DNA of 64,000 bases, from NCBI RefSeq assembly GCF_029207565.1, contig NZ_JANCMW010000001.1:310001-374000 (forward strand), read 5' to 3'. Under the pieces are notes generated by a model, which was not told the DNA's origin, ran no database searches, and was given only the letters and a program-made list of their open reading frames with translations. Positions 1 through 9,805 of the stretch are shown piece after piece (within the stretch, counting starts at the first letter, position 1; every line of letters starts with the position of its first letter). The position numbers and the translations under genes are program-made. This DNA is from Marinobacter iranensis (GTDB taxonomy: Bacteria > Pseudomonadota > Gammaproteobacteria > Pseudomonadales > Oleiphilaceae).

Positions 1-502
1 CAATGGCCTGGTCCCGCTCGCTCATGGGCGTCAGGTTCAGTTGCCATTCCAGGTGGTCCTGTAGGGTTTCCGTGGGGGAGTTGCGGGTTTCGAAGTCGTT
101 GTCGTTTTCGTCGTCGTTGCGGGCAGCGGAAGCGGGAGCGGACTGGTAGATGTCGTCCCAGGCTGTGTCCACGGGCAGGTCATCGGGGATGGTGTCCGGG
201 CTGTCGGTTTCCGACGACCAGTCCGGTCCGTTTTCAGATTCATCCCAATCCGGTGAGGATTCAGAAGCGGTGTTGGCCTCTTCGGCTGACGCCGTTTCCG
301 CAGCCTCGTTTTCACTGTCCGTCGATTCCGGATTCTGGTTGTCGTCGTCTTCCGAGGTTTCCAGCATCGGGTTGGATTCCAGTGCCTGCTGGATTTCTTG
401 CTGGAGGTCCAGAGTGGAGAGCTGTAGAAGCCTGATAGCCTGTTGCAGCTGGGGCGTCATGGTCAGGCTTTGACCCAGCTTTAACTGTAATGAGGCTTTC
501 AT
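1..502 (-). CDS. rpoN: RNA polymerase sigma-54 factor, N-terminal part (runs off the window)
   Basis: Reading the minus strand from the ATG at 502 gives 167 open codons to the window edge. It begins [20 protein letters not shown] and continues with [10 protein letters not shown], the glutamine- and leucine-rich activator-interacting Region I of sigma-54 (about residues 1-50). A long acidic, Asp/Glu/Ser-rich linker follows (about residues 52-130), typical of Region II. The core-binding region then starts near [13 protein letters not shown]. The core-binding remainder and the DNA-binding RpoN box lie outside the window. It is downstream of lptB in the same direction, as in Pseudomonas. It would serve the sigma-54-type promoters seen before both pilin genes in this window. 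Identity is very secure. Confidence 0.96.
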   Translation of the reverse strand, partial: MKASLQLKLGQSLTMTPQLQQAIRLLQLSTLDLQQEIQQALESNPMLETSEDDDNQNPESTDSENEAAETASAEEANTASESSPDWDESENGPDWSSETDSPDTIPDDLPVDTAWDDIYQSAPASAARNDDENDNDFETRNSPTETLQDHLEWQLNLTPMSERDQAI

Positions 503-611
503 AACCATGGTTCAGGATCCGTCACTCGGTCTCTCTCGGGAGTTGGGGTTGCACAAAAAGTCTTTGTATGCTGGCTACTTGCCGTGCCAAGCAAGTTCTT
601 TGCCGAGTGTA

Positions 612-1337
612 CTACAGGCGAAACTCATTGCCCAGATACACTTCCTTGACCTGCTGGTTGGCCAGTATATCGTCCGAGTTTCCAGAGGCAATGATGTGAC
701 CGCCGCTGACAATGTAGGCGTTCTCACAGATATCGAGGGTTTCCCGCACGTTGTGGTCGGTGATCAGCACGCCTATGCCCTTGTCCCGCAGGTGGCGGAT
801 AATCTGCTTGATATCGCTCACCGAAATCGGGTCGACCCCGGCAAAAGGCTCATCCAGCAGGATAAAGGCGGGTTCCATCGCCAGTGCCCGGGCGATTTCC
901 ACCCGCCGGCGCTCACCACCAGACAGCGCCATGCCGACACTGTCACGGATGTGGGTGATGTGGAACTCTGCCAGTAGCTCTTCAAGTTTGGCGTCCCGGT
1001 CGCCGCGCTTGAGTTCGCGGCGGGTCTCCAGGATGGCCATGATGTTGTCACGCACCGTCAGTTTGCGGAACACCGAGGCTTCCTGGGGCAGGTAACCGAT
1101 GCCTTTGCGGGCCCGGCCATGCATGGGCAGGGGTGTGATGTCCTGATTGTCGATGGTGATGCGGCCATTGTCAGCGGGCACCAGGCCAACAATCATGTAG
1201 AAGCAGGTGGTTTTGCCGGCGCCATTGGGGCCCAGCAGCCCGACAATCTCGCCGCTGCGGATTTCCAGCGAAACATCGATGACGACTTTCTTCTGCTTGT
1301 AGCTTTTTGCCAGGTTACTGGCCCTGAGAACTGCCAT
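612..1337 (-). CDS. lptB: LPS export ABC transporter ATP-binding protein LptB
   Basis: The 241-residue protein is the cytoplasmic ATPase of the LptBFGC complex, which extracts lipopolysaccharide from the inner membrane and pushes it along the periplasmic Lpt bridge. Visible motifs are Walker A GPNGAGKT (36-43), the ABC signature LSGGE (138-142), Walker B ILLDE (about 159-163) and a switch histidine in ITDHN. Length is normal for the family. The start overlaps the lptA stop by 23 bases, which indicates coupled translation. Upstream lptA, lptC, kdsC and kdsD make a continuous minus-strand LPS operon. lptF and lptG are not in the window. Confidence 0.97.
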   Translation of the reverse strand: MAVLRASNLAKSYKQKKVVIDVSLEIRSGEIVGLLGPNGAGKTTCFYMIVGLVPADNGRITIDNQDITPLPMHGRARKGIGYLPQEASVFRKLTVRDNIMAILETRRELKRGDRDAKLEELLAEFHITHIRDSVGMALSGGERRRVEIARALAMEPAFILLDEPFAGVDPISVSDIKQIIRHLRDKGIGVLITDHNVRETLDICENAYIVSGGHIIASGNSDDILANQQVKEVYLGNEFRL

Positions 1338-1923
1338 CGGTATCCTGTCTGTCGGAGTTGTTGTCTGGGTTGCTGCGTGGCTGTATCACCATTTCGACGC
1401 GGCCGCTGCCTTCACCCTGGTCGGCGGAGCCTTCAGCGGTGACGACGCGTTCGGCGCTGTCGTAGTGGATAACGTCGCCCCGGAACAGGTTGCCGCCCTG
1501 TTCGATCACGGCCTCGCGCTCGAAAGTGACCCGATTGTCGGACGCAGACCAGGTAATACTCAGGGCGCGGGCATCGGTTTCCCCCTGGCCTTCCATGGCC
1601 GGTTGCCGATAGCGGGCCGGGGTGCCGGTGGCTTCAATACGGCTGACACCATTTTCGTCTCGATAAAGCACAACCTTGTCGGCCATCAGATTGGCGTCAC
1701 CCTGGGTCATTTTCACGGACCCGGTGTAGGTTGCTATGCCCTGGCCATCATCAAGCCTGGCGCTGTCGGCATTGACCCGGATAGGCTCGTCCGACTCCAG
1801 ATCAAACCCGGTGGCGGGCGAAGTGCCCAATACCAGGAAAAGCACCGCTATTGCCGGAAGCGCCGCAACGGGCCGACGGCACCTGCTCTCGGGGCGGGAG
1901 ATGAATTTATTTGCCAGGCTCAT
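1315..1923 (-). CDS. lptA: Periplasmic LPS transport protein LptA (LptH)
   Basis: LptA polymerises into the periplasmic bridge that carries LPS from the LptC side to LptD in the outer membrane. The chosen ATG at 1923 has a strong ribosome site (GGAAGGA, 5-6 bases upstream) and overlaps the end of lptC by 17 bases. A frame extension to 1968 exists but lacks support. The product is 202 residues: a signal segment with a hydrophobic run AVLFLVLG, then the OstA-like beta-jellyroll with the typical phrases [17 protein letters not shown] and [12 protein letters not shown]. The C-terminal tail is polar and low in complexity. Gene order lptC-lptA-lptB supports the call. Confidence 0.93.
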   Translation of the reverse strand: MSLANKFISRPESRCRRPVAALPAIAVLFLVLGTSPATGFDLESDEPIRVNADSARLDDGQGIATYTGSVKMTQGDANLMADKVVLYRDENGVSRIEATGTPARYRQPAMEGQGETDARALSITWSASDNRVTFEREAVIEQGGNLFRGDVIHYDSAERVVTAEGSADQGEGSGRVEMVIQPRSNPDNNSDRQDTDGSSQGQ

Positions 1924-2497
1924 AGCGTCCTTCCACTTGCGAGTCGAGTTGAAGAATTCGGTCATCAATCCAGGCCTTCATGCCGGTTGCGCGGGTCATG
2001 CTGAACGCGTCGGTCAGTTCAACCGGTGCCTCTGTATAAACCGTACGCTCTGAGTTATCCAGTGTCAGCACCGACGTGGTCAGCACCAGTGGGCGACCGT
2101 CTTCCGATTCCCGGGTTATCCGTACATCACCTGTCAGATGGACAAGGTTCTCATCCTCGAGGAACCGACCCTCGTTGGCCTGGACGTGCCAGGGTGCGGT
2201 ACCGGATTCACCATAGAGTGTGGCCATGGGCGATTCCATAAGGGTTAGGCTGCGGGCGTCAAACTGTTCAATTCGCGGGCTCTGGAAGCGGGTTGTGAGC
2301 CGCCCGGTTTCGTTGAAGGAGAGATAACGGCCGTTGACGACGAAGCCGTCTGGTTCGGATTCTCCTCTTAACGCCGCTGCATCCACTGGCTCCGATCGTT
2401 CGTCACTTTGCCAGAGCAGGAAAAACAGTGCCACTATCGTGCCAGCCAGCGCCAGGGTCCGGAACCAGGGCCGGGTATGGAAGGCGGCGCTGGCCAT
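1907..2497 (-). CDS. lptC: LPS export system protein LptC
   Basis: LptC is the single-pass inner-membrane partner of LptBFG that hands LPS to LptA. I place the start at the ATG at 2497 because it overlaps the kdsC stop as ATGA; the frame stays open upstream, but that extension lies wholly inside kdsC. The product is 196 residues, with one membrane segment near the N-terminus (LALAGTIVALFFLLW, about 13-27). A periplasmic OstA/LptC-type beta region follows, with VNGRYLSFNETGRLTTRFQS and LEDENLVHLTGDVRITRES. Length and topology fit the family. Confidence 0.93.
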   Translation of the reverse strand: MASAAFHTRPWFRTLALAGTIVALFFLLWQSDERSEPVDAAALRGESEPDGFVVNGRYLSFNETGRLTTRFQSPRIEQFDARSLTLMESPMATLYGESGTAPWHVQANEGRFLEDENLVHLTGDVRITRESEDGRPLVLTTSVLTLDNSERTVYTEAPVELTDAFSMTRATGMKAWIDDRILQLDSQVEGRYEPGK

Positions 2498-3054
2498 CAG
2501 TCCTGCTCCAGGTAGGGTTGCAGGCTGGCGTTGAGTTGTCCGCAGGCACACAGCAGCAACTCGCAGGCTTCCCGGACGGCGCCGCTGCCGCCGGCCGCCG
2601 TGGTACAGAAATCCGCATGCTGACGCACCAGCCAGTAGCCATTGGGCACGGTAATGCCCAGCCCGGCGTAGCGAATAGCGGGCAGGTCCGGCAGGTCGTC
2701 GCCCATGTAGGCAATCTGGTGCGGGGTGATGTTCAGTTGCCCCACCAGTTCCCTCAGGGCAACCTTCTTGTCTTCGCGACCCTGCATCAAGTGCGGGATG
2801 CCCAGGTCATTCATGCGCTTTTCTGTCAGTGGCGATCGGCGCCCGGTAATGACGGCGACCTCAATGCCGGCCGCCATGACCTGTTTGATGCCCAGGCCGT
2901 CGAGGATATTGAAGCCTTTCATTTCATCGCCCGAGGCACTGAACAGCAGCGTGCCGTCCGTCATGATGCCGTCGACATCCAGTGCCAGCAGGCGCACCAC
3001 AGCGGCTTTCTCAATCAGGTCCGCCGGCCATTGTGGCCGCAGATTCTCTGCCAT
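2497..3054 (-). CDS. kdsC: 3-deoxy-D-manno-octulosonate 8-phosphate phosphatase KdsC
   Basis: KdsC is a HAD-family phosphatase that hydrolyses Kdo-8-phosphate to Kdo, the inner-core sugar of LPS, in the cytoplasm. The 185-residue protein shows the catalytic DxD motif in LALDVDGIMTDG (nucleophile Asp about residue 27), the threonine motif VITGR, and the C-terminal YMGDDLPDLP that binds magnesium. It is a small cap-less HAD protein of normal length. Start and stop codons overlap neighbouring kdsD and lptC as ATGA on both sides, so the LPS genes are translationally coupled. Confidence 0.96.
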   Translation of the reverse strand: MAENLRPQWPADLIEKAAVVRLLALDVDGIMTDGTLLFSASGDEMKGFNILDGLGIKQVMAAGIEVAVITGRRSPLTEKRMNDLGIPHLMQGREDKKVALRELVGQLNITPHQIAYMGDDLPDLPAIRYAGLGITVPNGYWLVRQHADFCTTAAGGSGAVREACELLLCACGQLNASLQPYLEQD

Positions 3055-4034
3055 CAGATCACTCCTGCCCGCAACAGGTCATGCATGTTGATGGCGCCGG
3101 TGAGCTTGCCGTCCCGGTCAATGACCGGCAGGGCATTGATCTTCAACTCTTCCATCATATTCAGGGCTTCCGCCGCCAGCTGGTCATCGTGGATAACCCG
3201 CCCGTTGCGTGTCATCACCTCGGCGATAGGAGTGTTGTGTATGTCAACGGAGCGGTCCAGGGTGCGACGAAGGTCACCGTCCGTGAACACGCCGACCAGG
3301 TCGCCGTTGGCATTGATCACGGTGGTCATGCCCAGGCCCTTGCGGGAGATTTCCAGCAGGGCGCCGCTGAGGGTGACGTCCTCCTGAACGCGGGGAATCC
3401 GGTCTCCTGTGTGCATAATGTCGGTCACACGCAGCAGCAGTCTGCGGCCCAGGCTGCCACCGGGGTGTGAAAGCGCAAAGTCTTCGGTACTGAAGCCGCG
3501 GGCTTCAAGCAGTGCAACGGCCAGGGCATCTCCCATTACCAGGGTGGCCGTGGTGCTGGAGGTGGGGGCCAGCCCGAGGGGGCAGGCCTCCAGCGCAACA
3601 CTGATATCCAGGTTGGCAACGGCTTCCCGCGCCAGGATGGAGTTCTCGTTGCCAGTCATACTGATCAACGGGGCCCCCATGCGCTTGATCAGCGGCAGAA
3701 TGGTCAGCACTTCGCTGGTGTTGCCGCTGTTGGAGATGCCCAGTACCACATCCTGGCTGGTGATCATGCCCAGGTCGCCGTGGCTGGCTTCGCCCGGGTG
3801 TACAAAGAACGAGGGTGTGCCGGTGCTGGCCAGGGTGGCGGCAATCTTGTTGCCGATATGGCCTGACTTGCCCATACCGGTCACCACAACGCGGCCCTTG
3901 CAGGCCATGATAACTTCGCAGGCCCGGACAAACCGGTCATCGATCCTGTCAGTCAGCGCGTGAATGGCTTCGCGCTCGATCTCGATGGCCCGCAGGGCGG
4001 ATTCTCTGAACTTATGACTCGTCTCGGTGTTCAT
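3054..4034 (-). CDS. kdsD: D-arabinose 5-phosphate isomerase KdsD
   Basis: KdsD converts ribulose 5-phosphate to arabinose 5-phosphate, the first committed step toward Kdo. The 326-residue protein has an N-terminal SIS sugar-isomerase domain (about 40-175, with GRVVVTGMGKSGHIGNKIA and the serine-rich LGISNSGNTSEV). Two CBS domains follow (about 205-326, with PRVQEDVTLSGALLEIS and VIDRDGKLTGAINMHDLL). It is the first gene of the minus-strand LPS operon; the roughly 200-base gap to mlaF holds divergent promoters. The pathway fits kdsC directly downstream. Confidence 0.96.
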   Translation of the reverse strand: MNTETSHKFRESALRAIEIEREAIHALTDRIDDRFVRACEVIMACKGRVVVTGMGKSGHIGNKIAATLASTGTPSFFVHPGEASHGDLGMITSQDVVLGISNSGNTSEVLTILPLIKRMGAPLISMTGNENSILAREAVANLDISVALEACPLGLAPTSSTTATLVMGDALAVALLEARGFSTEDFALSHPGGSLGRRLLLRVTDIMHTGDRIPRVQEDVTLSGALLEISRKGLGMTTVINANGDLVGVFTDGDLRRTLDRSVDIHNTPIAEVMTRNGRVIHDDQLAAEALNMMEELKINALPVIDRDGKLTGAINMHDLLRAGVI

Positions 4035-4169
4035 CTGGCTTCCGGGTCCGAAATGTTAATGCTTTTCATCGTGGCGAGAGTATATCACTTCAATGGCTTT
4101 GGCTGCCCTTCCTGACAAGACGTTCAGTAAAACTGATCATTGACATCAGTTCATTTTGTAAAGGATGGA

Positions 4170-4198
4170 TTGAGGTTCACGGCAGGTTGGCATAATGT
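4170..4198 (+). promoter_or_regulatory. Candidate sigma-70 promoter for the mla operon
   Basis: In the gap between the divergent kdsD and mlaF genes the sequence offers TTGAGG at 4170-4175 and, 15 to 17 bases later, CATAATGT (4191-4198). The mlaF start lies about 40 bases further. The -35 match is reasonable and the -10 moderate; spacing is ambiguous. A second TTGACA (4140-4145) lacks a good partner. This is a motif-based guess only. Confidence 0.3.
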
Positions 4199-4239
4199 AG
4201 CGCACTCATTAAAGGCCGGGCGGTTTATTGGAAGCAGGT

Positions 4240-5055
4240 ATGGACGCATCCCCCTACATCGAATTGAGAGACGTGGTTTTCACCCGCGGAAACCGCCGTA
4301 TTTTTGATGGGGTGAGCCTGGACATTCCCCGTGGCAGGATTACGGCCATCATGGGGCCGAGCGGCACCGGCAAGACTACGTTGCTGCGGCTGATCGGTGG
4401 CCAGTTGAAACCGGACTCCGGCACCATAACCGTAGCCGGCGAGAATGTGCCGCAGCTCAGGCGCAAGGCCCTCTATCGCCTGCGGGAGAAAATGGGGATG
4501 TTGTTCCAGAGTGGCGCCCTGTTTACCGATCTCAGCGTGTTCGAGAACGTGGCGTTTCCACTGCGGGTCCATACCGCTTTGCCGGAAGACATGATCCGGG
4601 ACATCGTTCTGATGAAACTGGAAGCGGTTGGCCTGCGGGGTGCCCGTGACCTGATGCCCGCGGAGCTCTCCGGCGGCATGACCCGGCGGGTGGCCCTGGC
4701 CCGCAGTATTGCACTGGACCCGGAACTGATCATGTACGACGAGCCCTTCGCTGGCCAGGACCCGATTGCCATGGGTGTGCTGGTCAAGTTGATCCGGGAC
4801 CTCAACAGCTCCATGGGATTGACCAGTGTGCTCGTCTCCCACGACGTGCCGGAATCCCTCAGCATCTGCCACTACGCCTGCATCGTGGCGGACGGTCAAA
4901 TTATTGGTGACGGTACTCCGGAGGAGCTGAGGGCGCATCCCTCGGATCGGGTCCAGCAGTTCCTGCGTGGCCATCCCGATGGCCCGGTACCGTTCCATTA
5001 CCCGGCGGCGGAAGCGGGGCAGGACTGGGGTTTGTCTGGGAGGGAGCGCCGATGA
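4240..5055 (+). CDS. mlaF: Phospholipid ABC transporter ATP-binding protein MlaF
   Basis: MlaF is the cytoplasmic ATPase of the MlaFEDB complex, which moves phospholipids between the periplasmic carrier MlaC and the inner membrane to keep outer-membrane asymmetry. The ATG at 4240 is preferred over an in-frame TTG at 4228 because GGAAG lies 6-7 bases before it. The 271-residue product shows Walker A GPSGTGKT (39-46), signature [14 protein letters not shown], Walker [10 protein letters not shown] and the switch VSHDVPES. The LSGGM form is typical of the Mla/MCE ATPases. The stop overlaps the mlaE start as ATGA. Confidence 0.96.
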   Translation: MDASPYIELRDVVFTRGNRRIFDGVSLDIPRGRITAIMGPSGTGKTTLLRLIGGQLKPDSGTITVAGENVPQLRRKALYRLREKMGMLFQSGALFTDLSVFENVAFPLRVHTALPEDMIRDIVLMKLEAVGLRGARDLMPAELSGGMTRRVALARSIALDPELIMYDEPFAGQDPIAMGVLVKLIRDLNSSMGLTSVLVSHDVPESLSICHYACIVADGQIIGDGTPEELRAHPSDRVQQFLRGHPDGPVPFHYPAAEAGQDWGLSGRERR

Positions 5056-5843
5056 ACTGGCTGGCTGAAAGGCTGGCGGCATTTGGCCGCTCAGGGCTTG
5101 ATGTTATTGCGTCGCTGGGGCGCTCCGGGCGTTTCCTGGCTGGTGCCCTGGGCGGCGTGCCAAAACCCTCTGTGGGCTTTCCACTGCTGCTGAAGCAACT
5201 GTACTCGGTTGGTGTGTTGTCCCTGGCCATTATCGTGGTCTCAGGCCTGTTTATAGGCATGGTGCTGGGGCTGCAGGGCTACACTATTCTCAGCGATTAC
5301 GGTTCTGAAGCTGCCATCGGCCAGATGATTGCATTGACCCTGGTGCGTGAGCTGGGGCCCGTGGTGACCGCCTTGTTATTTGCCGGCCGGGCCGGTTCAG
5401 CGCTGACCGCTGAAATAGGGCTGATGAAAACCACCGAACAGCTCTCCAGCATGGAGATGATGGGCGTTGATCCGCTTCGCCGGGTCATTGCTCCCAGGCT
5501 CTGGGCCGGCTTTATTTCCGTGCCCATACTGGCGGCGGTTTTTTCGGTGGTGGGTATCTGGGGTGGCATGCTGGTGGGCGTTGAATGGCTCGGCGTCTTC
5601 GAAGGTTCGTTCTGGGGCAACATGCAGTCATCGGTCAGCTTTGCCAGTGACGTGATGAATGGCGTGATCAAGAGCATCGTCTTCGGGTTTGTCTGTACCT
5701 GGATTGCGGTCTACCAGGGTTATGACTGTGTGCCCACCTCGGCCGGCATCAGTTCTGCGACCACCAAAACGGTGGTGTATTCGTCGCTGGCCGTGCTCGG
5801 GCTGGATTTTGTGCTCACCGCCGTCATGTTTGGTGATTTCTGA
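5052..5843 (+). CDS. mlaE: Phospholipid ABC transporter permease MlaE
   Basis: MlaE is the inner-membrane permease of the Mla complex. The 263-residue protein has the MlaE/DUF140 architecture: an amphipathic N-terminal helix, then about five membrane segments (for example [19 protein letters not shown] and [18 protein letters not shown]). The conserved cytoplasmic coupling loop is [21 protein letters not shown]. It overlaps mlaF and is followed by mlaD after a 38-base gap. Length and motifs are normal. Confidence 0.96.
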   Translation: MNWLAERLAAFGRSGLDVIASLGRSGRFLAGALGGVPKPSVGFPLLLKQLYSVGVLSLAIIVVSGLFIGMVLGLQGYTILSDYGSEAAIGQMIALTLVRELGPVVTALLFAGRAGSALTAEIGLMKTTEQLSSMEMMGVDPLRRVIAPRLWAGFISVPILAAVFSVVGIWGGMLVGVEWLGVFEGSFWGNMQSSVSFASDVMNGVIKSIVFGFVCTWIAVYQGYDCVPTSAGISSATTKTVVYSSLAVLGLDFVLTAVMFGDF

Positions 5844-5881
5844 TCGCGGTATACTGAAACAACAGGAAGCAGGGGGCCGGA

Positions 5882-6337
5882 ATGGCACAGAGAACAACAG
5901 AAGTCATTGTGGGGCTTTTCATGATCGCCGGCATTGCCGCCTTGATGTTCCTGGCGTTGCAGGTCAGCGGGTTGACACCGAAAGCGCCGGAGAGCTCCTA
6001 CACGCTCTATGCCAATTTCAACGATGCTGGCGGGCTGACACCGCGGGCAAAGGTGTCGATGGCGGGGGTGACCGTGGGCAAGATCCGGGAAATTTCCCTC
6101 AACAGGGAAACCTATCAGGCCCGGGTGGTCATTGACGTCAATGCCAGTGTCGACAATATCCCGGCGGACAGCTCCGCAGTAATACGTACATCCGGCCTGC
6201 TCGGTGAACAGTACATTGATATTTCCGTGGGTGGCGATATGGAGTCCCTGAAGGACGGGGACACCTTTTACTCCACGCAGTCAGCCATGAATCTTGAGCG
6301 GCTCATATCCAACTTTGCCTCCGGGCAGTCACAATGA
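5882..6337 (+). CDS. mlaD: Outer-membrane lipid asymmetry protein MlaD (MCE domain)
   Basis: MlaD forms the hexameric lipid-binding ring anchored in the inner membrane on the periplasmic side of MlaFE. The 151-residue protein has one N-terminal membrane helix (VGLFMIAGIAALMFLALQV, about 10-28). A single MCE domain follows (about 39-117), with YANFNDAGGLTPRAKVSMAG and the hydrophobic IRTSGLLGEQYIDI. Its length fits single-MCE MlaD proteins. Confidence 0.96.
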   Translation: MAQRTTEVIVGLFMIAGIAALMFLALQVSGLTPKAPESSYTLYANFNDAGGLTPRAKVSMAGVTVGKIREISLNRETYQARVVIDVNASVDNIPADSSAVIRTSGLLGEQYIDISVGGDMESLKDGDTFYSTQSAMNLERLISNFASGQSQ

Positions 6338-6362
6338 AGAAAGTGGTTTACAGGAGACAACC

Positions 6363-7016
6363 ATGGTTCTGATCAGACACAGCCTGCTGTTCGTTGCATT
6401 GCTAATGACGGTGCTGGCAGCTCCCGCCCACGCCAGCTCGGAGGAAGATCTACGCGAATACGTTGACGAAAACACCCAGCGCCTTGTCGACAAGCTTCAC
6501 GAGGAAAAGGGTCTGTACGAGGAAAATCCACAGGCTTTTTATCGGAGCATGGACGAGGAGTTGAAAAACTTCGTGGACTTCCGCCGCATAGCGGCCCGGG
6601 TCATGGGCCGCTATGCGCGGCAGACGTCGCCCGAGCAGCGGGATGAGTTCGTGGAAAAGTTCAAGCGCAGCCTCTTCGACAGCTATGCCCAGGCCCTGGT
6701 CAGCGCTGACGATTTCACCATTGAGGTAAAAGACGCGGTTATCAACCCGAACGATGATGAGCGCGCCTCCGTGCGTATGGAAGTCATCAGTGCCTCCGGT
6801 AATCGATATCCGGTGACCTACTCCATGTACAAAACGGAGGAGGGGCGCTGGATGATGGAGAACGTGATCGTCGAAGGTGTGAATATAGGCTTGGCGTTCC
6901 GTGACCGTTTCAGCCAGGAAATGGAAAAGAACGGCGGCAAGGTCCAGGCCGTGATTGACAGTTGGGGCGATGCGGTTGAGTCCCTGAACCTTGAAGGCGA
7001 AGTCGACAACTCATGA
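6363..7016 (+). CDS. mlaC: Periplasmic phospholipid-binding protein MlaC
   Basis: MlaC is the soluble shuttle that carries phospholipids between the outer-membrane MlaA-porin complex and the MlaFEDB transporter. The ATG at 6363 follows a good ribosome site (AGGAG, 7 bases before) and opens a clear signal peptide (HSLLFVALLMTVLAAPAHA, about 5-23). The rest matches the Tol-Tol-Ttg2D/MlaC fold: FVDFRRIAARVMGRYARQ, then VRMEVISASGNRYPVTYSMY and WMMENVIVEGVNIGLAFRDRF. The product is 217 residues. The in-frame upstream extension to 6294 overlaps mlaD and is unlikely. The stop overlaps mlaB as ATGA. Confidence 0.95.
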   Translation: MVLIRHSLLFVALLMTVLAAPAHASSEEDLREYVDENTQRLVDKLHEEKGLYEENPQAFYRSMDEELKNFVDFRRIAARVMGRYARQTSPEQRDEFVEKFKRSLFDSYAQALVSADDFTIEVKDAVINPNDDERASVRMEVISASGNRYPVTYSMYKTEEGRWMMENVIVEGVNIGLAFRDRFSQEMEKNGGKVQAVIDSWGDAVESLNLEGEVDNS

Positions 7017-7354
7017 CTGGGTGCCCGGCCTCTGTGACCCTGGACGGCGATACCCTCTCTGTCAGCGGCAGCGTTGACCCGTTGACAGTGGCTACTGTGA
7101 GACGGGAGGGCGAAAAGCTTATCCTGGACAGCGAGGCGGACCTGGTTGTAGATCTGTCCGCCATGGGCACCGCCCACAGCGTGGTGCTCTCTCTTTTGCT
7201 TTGCTGGCAGCGTCTTGCGGACAGTCGCAGCCAGACCCTCCGCTTTACCGGCGTTGGCGATCGGCTGGTATCACTGGCGGCGCTGAGTGGCCTTGACCGG
7301 CAGTTGTCGGGTTTTTGCTCACAGTCATTGCCCGAAAACCTGCACCAAAGCTGA
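7013..7354 (+). CDS. mlaB: STAS-domain protein MlaB
   Basis: MlaB is the small STAS-domain subunit that binds MlaF and is needed for assembly and activity of the Mla transporter. The 113-residue product has the STAS pattern: beta strand VTLDGDTLSVSGSVDP, strand DLVVDLSAMGTAHSV (anti-anti-sigma-like phospho-acceptor region, with no implied phosphorylation) and a helix LLLCWQRLADSR. It overlaps mlaC by four bases and closes the mla operon. Sequence conservation in this family is low; position and fold give the call. Confidence 0.87.
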   Translation: MTGCPASVTLDGDTLSVSGSVDPLTVATVRREGEKLILDSEADLVVDLSAMGTAHSVVLSLLLCWQRLADSRSQTLRFTGVGDRLVSLAALSGLDRQLSGFCSQSLPENLHQS

Positions 7355-7379
7355 CCCGAATGCCATAATTGGTTACAAT
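7351..7379 (+). promoter_or_regulatory. Candidate sigma-70 promoter before ibaG/murA
   Basis: CTGACC at 7351-7356 and TACAAT at 7374-7379 are separated by exactly 17 bases and lie 36 bases before the ibaG start. The -35 box overlaps the last codons and stop of mlaB. It would allow ibaG-murA-hisG to be expressed apart from mla. Motif evidence only. Confidence 0.42.
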
Positions 7380-7414
7380 CTCGCCCCTGATTCGAAAACG
7401 CCCGAGGATTTTTT

Positions 7415-7657
7415 ATGGAAGCCACCGAAGTCGCCGAGTTGGTCAAAGAGGCACTGCCTGGCTGCGAAGTTGAAGTGCAGATCGACGGTAATCATTATCT
7501 CGTTGTTGTGGTGGGTGATGTTTTTGAAGGGCTGCCCACCATCAAACGGCAGCAACTGATCAACAAGGCGCTTTTCCAGCACATTGTCGATGGCACCATT
7601 CACGCCCTGCACCCCAAGGCCTTTACCCCGGCTGAATGGGCTGCGCGCCAGGGCTGA
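7415..7657 (+). CDS. ibaG: BolA-family protein IbaG
   Basis: IbaG (YrbA) is an 80-residue BolA-family protein; family members bind [2Fe-2S] clusters with monothiol glutaredoxins and respond to acid stress. The BolA-type motifs are GCEVEVQIDGNHYLVVVVGD and the C-terminal HIVDGTIHALHPKAFTPAEW, with the conserved histidine. The gene sits between mla and murA, the standard position in gammaproteobacteria. The start is the ATG at 7415, and the ribosome site is weak (GAGGA, 8 bases before). Confidence 0.93.
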   Translation: MEATEVAELVKEALPGCEVEVQIDGNHYLVVVVGDVFEGLPTIKRQQLINKALFQHIVDGTIHALHPKAFTPAEWAARQG

Positions 7658-7660
7658 TAA

Positions 7661-8947
<1,287 letters not shown>

Positions 8948-8969
8948 ACACATTGAACCGGAAGGACGC

Positions 8970-9617
8970 ATGACCGACTCCATCACCATCGCACTGTCGA
9001 AGGGGCGAATCCTCGACGAGACCCTGCCGCTGTTGAAAGAAGCGGGTATCGAGCTGGTCGACGATGTAAAAAAGTCCCGTAAACTGGTGTTTCCCACTAC
9101 CGATCCGAACGTGCGGGTGCTGATTCTTCGCGCAACGGATGTGCCCACCTATGTTCAATATGGCGGGGCGGACCTGGGCGTGACCGGCAAGGACGTGCTG
9201 ATGGAGCATGGCGGTGAGGGGCTTTATGAGCCGCTGGATCTGAATATTTCCCGGTGTCGGTTGATGACGGCCGGTAAGAAAAATACCGCTGCTCCAGAAG
9301 GTCGCCTGCGTGTAGCGACCAAGTTTGTGAACTTAGCGCGTCGTTACTACTCCGCTCAGGGGCGACAGGCTGACATCATTAAGCTTTACGGCGCTATGGA
9401 GCTTGCACCAATTCTCGGTCTGGCCGATGAAATCGTCGACATAGTGGATACGGGCAACACCCTGAAAGCAAACGGTCTTGAGCCGCGCGAGCTCATTGAG
9501 CACATCAGTAGCCGCCTGGTTGTGAATCGTGCGTCCATGAAGATGAAACACGAAGGCATTAATCCCATAATTGAGAAAATGGCGGTTGCCGTCGAGAAAA
9601 GGCGGGCTTCGGAGTAA
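8970..9617 (+). CDS. hisG: ATP phosphoribosyltransferase, short form, HisG
   Basis: HisG catalyses the first step of histidine synthesis (ATP plus PRPP to phosphoribosyl-ATP). The ATG at 8970 is preceded by GAAGGA; the much longer open frame upstream (from 8730) lies inside murA and is rejected. The 215-residue product is the short HisG_S form. It has [15 protein letters not shown], the periplasmic-binding-like [13 protein letters not shown], and the PRPP loop [17 protein letters not shown]. It lacks the C-terminal regulatory ACT-like domain, so it should need a HisZ subunit encoded elsewhere. A long hairpin element follows before hisD. Confidence 0.96.
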   Translation: MTDSITIALSKGRILDETLPLLKEAGIELVDDVKKSRKLVFPTTDPNVRVLILRATDVPTYVQYGGADLGVTGKDVLMEHGGEGLYEPLDLNISRCRLMTAGKKNTAAPEGRLRVATKFVNLARRYYSAQGRQADIIKLYGAMELAPILGLADEIVDIVDTGNTLKANGLEPRELIEHISSRLVVNRASMKMKHEGINPIIEKMAVAVEKRRASE

Positions 9618-9619
9618 GA

Positions 9620-9728
9620 ACGGCTCAGGAAGGGCTTTCCAAAACACGCTCCTTCGGCACATCCATGTGACGCTTGGACTCCGCCATCCATGGCTCCGTA
9701 CAGTTTTGGAAAGCCCTTCCTGAGCCGT
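9620..9728. repeat. Long perfect hairpin element, copy 1 (between hisG and hisD)
   Basis: Arms at 9620-9645 and 9703-9728 are perfect 26-base inverted complements. Between them lies a 57-base core. Read on the minus strand it contains GCCATGGATGGC and CACATGGATGTG, two small hairpins. The same core occurs at 11295-11350 and 30056-30109 with different outer arms. No T-run follows either arm, so a classic intrinsic terminator is unlikely. The element sits 3 bases after the hisG stop and 77 bases before the hisD start. The core orientation is opposite to his transcription. Confidence 0.85.
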
Positions 9729-9805
9729 CCCCGGAGCCTTTGCCGTGCCTTCAAGCAAGTGACTTTCAAACCGTGGGGAGAATCCCGCAAAGCAGGAAAG
9801 ACGAA

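Noticed and set aside
9620..9728. Hairpin copies as ordinary rho-independent terminators
   Set aside because: None of the three has a T-run after either arm, and the conserved 54-57 base core would be an unusually large loop.
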